A DNA stretch of 9,434 bases from CAZKEW01 sp964580435 (GTDB taxonomy: Bacteria; Acidobacteriota; Aminicenantia; Aminicenantales; UBA8522), in the NCBI GenBank assembly GCA_964580435.1, contig CAZOKP010000098.1:1-9434 (forward strand), written 5' to 3'. Both the position numbers and the translations under genes were made by a program. The first letter of the stretch is position 1. The number at the start of each line of letters is the position of its first letter. The notes below the pieces were generated by a model that was not told the origin of the DNA, ran no database searches, and saw nothing but the letters and a program-made list of their open reading frames with translations. Shown one piece after another: positions 6,507-9,434 of this stretch.

Positions 6507-7358
6507 ATGAAAAAGGCTCGCGCGCTTATTTTCACGGCACTTCTTTTTCTCCCCTCCCTTTCTTTCTCCCTGGAGGTCCAGCTCAGGCTGTCTTCCGGGC
6601 TGCGGCAGATGAAACTCGGCCAGGTCAACCTCGCGCTGGCCGGATGGGAAGAAAGAATACAGAAGGAAGCATCCTCCCAGCCGAATTGGAGCCTTGAGGG
6701 AGGGCCAGTCCCGGCGCTCCGCTTTGGGTTCACCTTCGAAGGGGAGCTGACTTTTTTTCTGAGCTCAAGACTGGCCCTAGGCCTCAACGCCGGATATGTT
6801 TATGGCGGCCGCGACGAGCAAGATACCCTCCTCTCTATCACTCAAGAGTCCGCGACCTTCAACCATGCTCGGCCGGCAAAAATCAGCGCCTACCCGGTCA
6901 CGTTCCTGGGGTATATTTTCTTTCCTCTCGGCTCCAAATTCCATGTCTATCTCAAGGGAGGCGGTGGGATCATTCAATCCAAATATGTTTCTCGGGAGGC
7001 AGTCAAACTGGCGGCTGAAGCCAAGTTCCTTTATCCGATTCTTGACCTGGCCGAGGCCAGGGGTTCGACGTATCTTGGAGGCATCGGGTTTGATTATAAA
7101 TTCGACGCCTTTCTGGGCTTCTTCATCGAGGCCACCGTGCAATCCGCCAAGGTCGGCGGATTTTCTGGAGAAAACAAATCCGGAGAAAAGGGAGACCTCT
7201 ATTCCTTCGAAGAATACATTCCGGAGCTTGATTTCTGGCAGGACAAGATGCAGATCCTGCCTCAAACGCCGGCCGGCGCAAATGTCCGGTCCGTCCAGAA
7301 GGCGATGATTGATTTCAGTGGCTTTTCGGTTAAAATAGGGGTACTGTTGAAATTCTAA
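6507..7358 (+). CDS. Secreted beta-barrel-like outer-membrane protein, function unknown
   Basis: The 283-residue product starts with a clear signal peptide: MKKAR, a hydrophobic core to about residue 19, and probable cleavage after SFS at about residue 21. The mature protein shows alternating hydrophobic/aromatic beta strands separated by polar turns (for example LRFGFTFEGELTFFL, LALGLNAGYVYGG, FHVYLKGGGGI, TYLGGIGFDYKF, FLGFFIEATV). It ends in a strand with terminal Phe (VKIGVLLKF), the usual signal for BAM-assisted insertion into the outer membrane. It therefore resembles small OmpA/OprF-like barrels, but I cannot name a family or substrate. ATG 6507 is preferred over TTG 6492 because GGGG lies 6 nt upstream and the product then begins directly with the signal peptide. 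It lies 24 nt after purL and 23 nt before purN on the same strand, so it is probably co-transcribed. A link to purines is not shown. Confidence 0.75.
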   Translation: MKKARALIFTALLFLPSLSFSLEVQLRLSSGLRQMKLGQVNLALAGWEERIQKEASSQPNWSLEGGPVPALRFGFTFEGELTFFLSSRLALGLNAGYVYGGRDEQDTLLSITQESATFNHARPAKISAYPVTFLGYIFFPLGSKFHVYLKGGGGIIQSKYVSREAVKLAAEAKFLYPILDLAEARGSTYLGGIGFDYKFDAFLGFFIEATVQSAKVGGFSGENKSGEKGDLYSFEEYIPELDFWQDKMQILPQTPAGANVRSVQKAMIDFSGFSVKIGVLLKF

Positions 7359-7381
7359 ATAGTGGGAGAGAAGGCAAAGCC

Positions 7382-8023
7382 ATGGCAGAGGAAGTGTTCA
7401 TCAGCCCCAAAAAAAGAGGCCGGATCGCCGTTTTTCTTTCGGGCCGCGGGTCCAATTTCAGGGCCATTCATGACGCCATCTTAGCGGGGAAAATCAACGC
7501 CGATATCGGTCTGGTCTTTAGCAACGTGGAGGGAGCGGCGGGTCTGCGCACCGCTCAAGAACGCGGGCTGGAGACGTTCTATCTCAACCCCAAACTCTTT
7601 GCCAGCCGTGATGAATACGATAAGGAAATCATCAGAGAAGTCAGGAAGAGAGATGCGGACCTGGTCTGCCTGGCGGGGTACATGAAAATACTCACTCCTC
7701 TTTTTTGCCGCGAATTCAAACACCGCATCATGAACATTCACCCCGCTCTGCTCCCATCGTTTCCCGGGCTCCATGTCCAGCAGAGAGCCATCGACTGGGG
7801 TGTGCGTTACTCCGGGGCGACCGTCCATTTTGTCTTCGAGGAAGTCGATATGGGGCCCATCATCCTGCAGGCGGTGGTGCCGGTGCTCCAGGACGACACC
7901 GAAGAGACCCTGGCCGCCCGGATCCTCGTGGAGGAACACAAGATCTATCCTGAATCCGTCCGCCTTTTTTTCGAAGGCCGTCTGGAAGTGCGCGGCCGGA
8001 GAGTGTTTATAAGAGAGCCATGA
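7382..8023 (+). CDS. purN: Phosphoribosylglycinamide formyltransferase (10-formyl-THF dependent)
   Basis: PurN moves a formyl group from 10-formyltetrahydrofolate to glycinamide ribonucleotide, giving the FGAR that the PurS/Q/L enzyme uses next. The 213-residue product carries the N-terminal phosphate-binding loop LSGRGSNF (19-26). It also has the catalytic Asn118 and His120 in MNIHPALLPSFPG, and the third catalytic residue Asp156 in EVDMGPII. These match Asn106, His108 and Asp144 of the E. coli enzyme. A short N-terminal extension of about 12 residues, MAEEVFISPKKR, precedes the usual first strand; it is kept because AAGG lies 7 nt before its ATG. The gene follows the barrel-protein gene after 23 nt and shares ATGA with tyrS, a 4-nt overlap. 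Confidence 0.96.
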   Translation: MAEEVFISPKKRGRIAVFLSGRGSNFRAIHDAILAGKINADIGLVFSNVEGAAGLRTAQERGLETFYLNPKLFASRDEYDKEIIREVRKRDADLVCLAGYMKILTPLFCREFKHRIMNIHPALLPSFPGLHVQQRAIDWGVRYSGATVHFVFEEVDMGPIILQAVVPVLQDDTEETLAARILVEEHKIYPESVRLFFEGRLEVRGRRVFIREP

Positions 8024-9306
8024 AAAAAAGCGTCGAAGAACAGTTTGACTACATCAAGAAAGGCTGCGTCGAGATCATCCAGGAGGATGAGCTCAGGGGC
8101 AAGATCGCCCGCTCGATCCGCGAAAAAAGGCCGCTCCGGGTGAAAGTCGGGTTTGACCCCACGGCCCCCGACATCCACCTCGGCCATACGGTCCTCCTGC
8201 GAAAAATGAAGCACTTCGAGGACCTCGGCCACGAAGTCATTTTTCTCATCGGCGACTTCACCGGGATCATCGGCGATCCCTCGGGAAGGTCGGCCACCCG
8301 TCCGGCCATGACCCACGAGGAAATTCTCAAGAACGCCGAGACGTACAAGAGCCAGATCTTCAAGATCCTGAGCCAGAAAAAAACAATCATCGACTTCAAC
8401 TCGCGCTGGCTGGGAAAGCTCACAAGCTTCGATATCATCCATCTGACTGCCAAGTACACCGTTGCCCGACTGCTCGAGCGGGACGATTTTTCAGAGCGCC
8501 TCAAAGCCGGCCAGCCCATCTCGGTCCACGAGATCCTTTATCCCTTAATGCAGGCTTATGACTCAGTGGCCCTTAGGGCGGATGTCGAGATGGGAGGCAC
8601 TGACCAGAAATTCAATTTGCTGGTCGGCCGCGATATCCAGCGTGAATTCAACCAGGAGCCGCAAATCGTCATCACCACCCCTTTGCTCGAGGGAACAGAT
8701 GGGGTCGAGAAGATGAGCAAATCGCTGGGGAATTATATCGGCATCACCGAACCGCCGAAGGAGATCTACGGCAAGAGCATGTCTATCTCCGACCCGCTCA
8801 TGTTCCGCTACTACGAGCTTCTGACGGACGAACCCATGTCCAAAATAGAATCCTGGAGGAGAGAGGCCGGAGAGAACAAGATCAACCCCAGGGACCTGAA
8901 GGCTCGGCTGGCGAAAATGATTACGGCCGATTTTTGGGGGCAGGCCAAAGCCGAGGAAGCCGCCGAGGAATTCGACCGCGTCCACAAGCATAAAGAAATT
9001 CCCGCCGACATCGACGAGAACGTGATCGAAGTGAGTATCTCAGAAGGCGTCAAAGTTGCAAAATCCGGAAAAATCGCTGGCGAGCCTCCAAAGCCTAGTA
9101 GTTCTATAGAAATCATCGATTTACTAGTAACAAAACATATCTTCCCCTCCCGTGGCGAGGCCAAAAGAGTCATTCGCCAGGGAGGACTCCACCTCGACGG
9201 TGAACGGGTCGACGATATCGCCTTCAACCTGAGCCTCAAAGAAAAAAAGGAGCACATCCTCAAGATCGGAAAGAGGAAGTATTACAAGCTCAGGGTCAAG
9301 GATTGA
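8020..9306 (+). CDS. tyrS: Tyrosyl-tRNA synthetase
   Basis: This class I aminoacyl-tRNA synthetase charges tRNA-Tyr. The 428-residue product has the Rossmann catalytic core with the HIGH-type motif HLGH at 53-56, the tyrosine-site motif GGTDQ at 192-196, and KMSKS at 231-235. It ends with an S4 RNA-binding domain from about residue 360 (IIDLLVTKHIFPSRGEAKRV and on). The opening VKVGFDPTAPDIHLGH is typical of the bacterial TyrRS form with an N-terminal extension (TyrZ-like group), not the E. coli type. Its ATG overlaps the purN stop as ATGA, so it should be translated with the pur operon. The codons at about 9093-9142 (AGT AGT TCT ATA, then TTA CTA GTA ACA) differ sharply from the C/G-ending usage around them, right at the entry to the S4 domain. 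The reading frame is intact. Confidence 0.97.
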   Translation: MKKSVEEQFDYIKKGCVEIIQEDELRGKIARSIREKRPLRVKVGFDPTAPDIHLGHTVLLRKMKHFEDLGHEVIFLIGDFTGIIGDPSGRSATRPAMTHEEILKNAETYKSQIFKILSQKKTIIDFNSRWLGKLTSFDIIHLTAKYTVARLLERDDFSERLKAGQPISVHEILYPLMQAYDSVALRADVEMGGTDQKFNLLVGRDIQREFNQEPQIVITTPLLEGTDGVEKMSKSLGNYIGITEPPKEIYGKSMSISDPLMFRYYELLTDEPMSKIESWRREAGENKINPRDLKARLAKMITADFWGQAKAEEAAEEFDRVHKHKEIPADIDENVIEVSISEGVKVAKSGKIAGEPPKPSSSIEIIDLLVTKHIFPSRGEAKRVIRQGGLHLDGERVDDIAFNLSLKEKKEHILKIGKRKYYKLRVKD

Positions 9307-9341
9307 GCCGGTCCGGGTTGCCGCTCACCCGTCGATTTTTT
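9304..9341. terminator. Possible weak convergent terminator after tyrS
   Basis: TGAGC (9304-9308) and GCTCA (9323-9327) form a perfect 5-bp inverted repeat spanning the 18-nt gap between two converging genes. Each arm contains one of the two stop codons. On the plus strand a run of six T (9336-9341) follows, but 8 nt lie between stem and T-run, which is not canonical. On the minus strand no T-run follows. Bidirectional termination is plausible from position but weakly supported. Confidence 0.25.
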
Positions 9342-9434
9342 CAGCAGTCTCCCGGTAGATAATTCCCCGCTCCTTCAAGCCTTGGAGCATAAAATCGACG
9401 CATTCCGGCTGACGGCCGATGAATTCGGGCGCCG
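9325..9434 (-). CDS. C-terminal end of an unidentified protein (partial)
   Basis: On the minus strand an open frame enters from the right edge and ends at TGA (9327-9325), giving the last 35 residues, beginning APEFIGRQPECVDFM and ending TAEKIDG. Codon choice (many C- or G-ending codons such as ATC, GGC, CTC, AAG, GAG) matches the neighbouring genes. The other two minus-strand frames are closed by stops within the segment. The tail looks helical (VDFMLQGLKERG), a form seen at the end of many proteins including winged-helix ones, but this is too little to name a family. The gene converges on tyrS with 18 nt between stop codons. Confidence 0.5.
   Translation of the reverse strand, partial: APEFIGRQPECVDFMLQGLKERGIIYRETAEKIDG

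Noticed and set aside
9307..9324. Strong intrinsic terminator directly after tyrS
   Set aside because: The stem is only 5 bp and the T-run starts 8 nt after it, so it is listed only as a weak candidate.
1..9434. CRISPR array, transposase, integrase, phage or defence genes
   Set aside because: No regularly spaced direct repeats, no terminal inverted repeats and no mobile-element or defence proteins were seen. The tRNA at the left edge shows no attachment-site duplicate in the window.

Overview
The window holds ordinary bacterial chromosome from a diderm (Gram-negative type) bacterium with moderately GC-rich coding DNA. The evidence for a diderm is a secreted beta-barrel-like protein ending in Phe and a periplasmic Spy-like protein. 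The three-part PurS/PurQ/small-PurL enzyme rules out a close relative of E. coli. The mix of genes would suit an Acidobacteriota/Aminicenantes-like lineage, but that is a weak guess from style, not from a marker gene.

Layout, left to right. (1) Positions 1-51 are the 5' two-thirds of a tRNA-Thr(UGU) on the minus strand, cut by the window edge. (2) Positions 52-253 are an AT-rich non-coding stretch. It carries a good sigma70-type promoter pointing at the tRNA, a small palindrome and a GC-rich hairpin. (3) Positions 254-1943 on the minus strand are a compact three-gene envelope-stress module, transcribed in this order: an ECF sigma factor, a zinc-finger (ZAS) membrane anti-sigma factor, and a secreted Spy/CpxP-like helical protein. 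(4) Positions 1944-2033 are a divergent intergenic region with a near-consensus promoter for the purine operon. (5) Positions 2034-9306 on the plus strand are a tightly packed operon: purB, purS, purQ, purL, an outer-membrane beta-barrel-like protein of unknown role, purN and tyrS. (6) Positions 9325-9434 are the last 35 codons of an unidentified minus-strand gene that converges on tyrS.

The pur genes encode three non-consecutive parts of purine synthesis. PurN makes formylglycinamide ribonucleotide (step 3). PurS, PurQ and PurL together make FGAM (step 4). PurB acts at step 8 and again in AMP formation. purF, purD, purM, purE/K, purC, purH and purA are not here and must lie elsewhere. Stop and start codons overlap at purB/purS, purQ/purL and purN/tyrS, which suggests translational coupling.

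I found no mobile element, CRISPR array, riboswitch or clearly new multi-gene system. The points most worth a second look are the sigma/anti-sigma/Spy-like module (compare CnrH/CnrY/CnrX), the barrel protein lodged inside a purine operon, and a short patch of atypical codons in tyrS at the boundary of its S4 domain.
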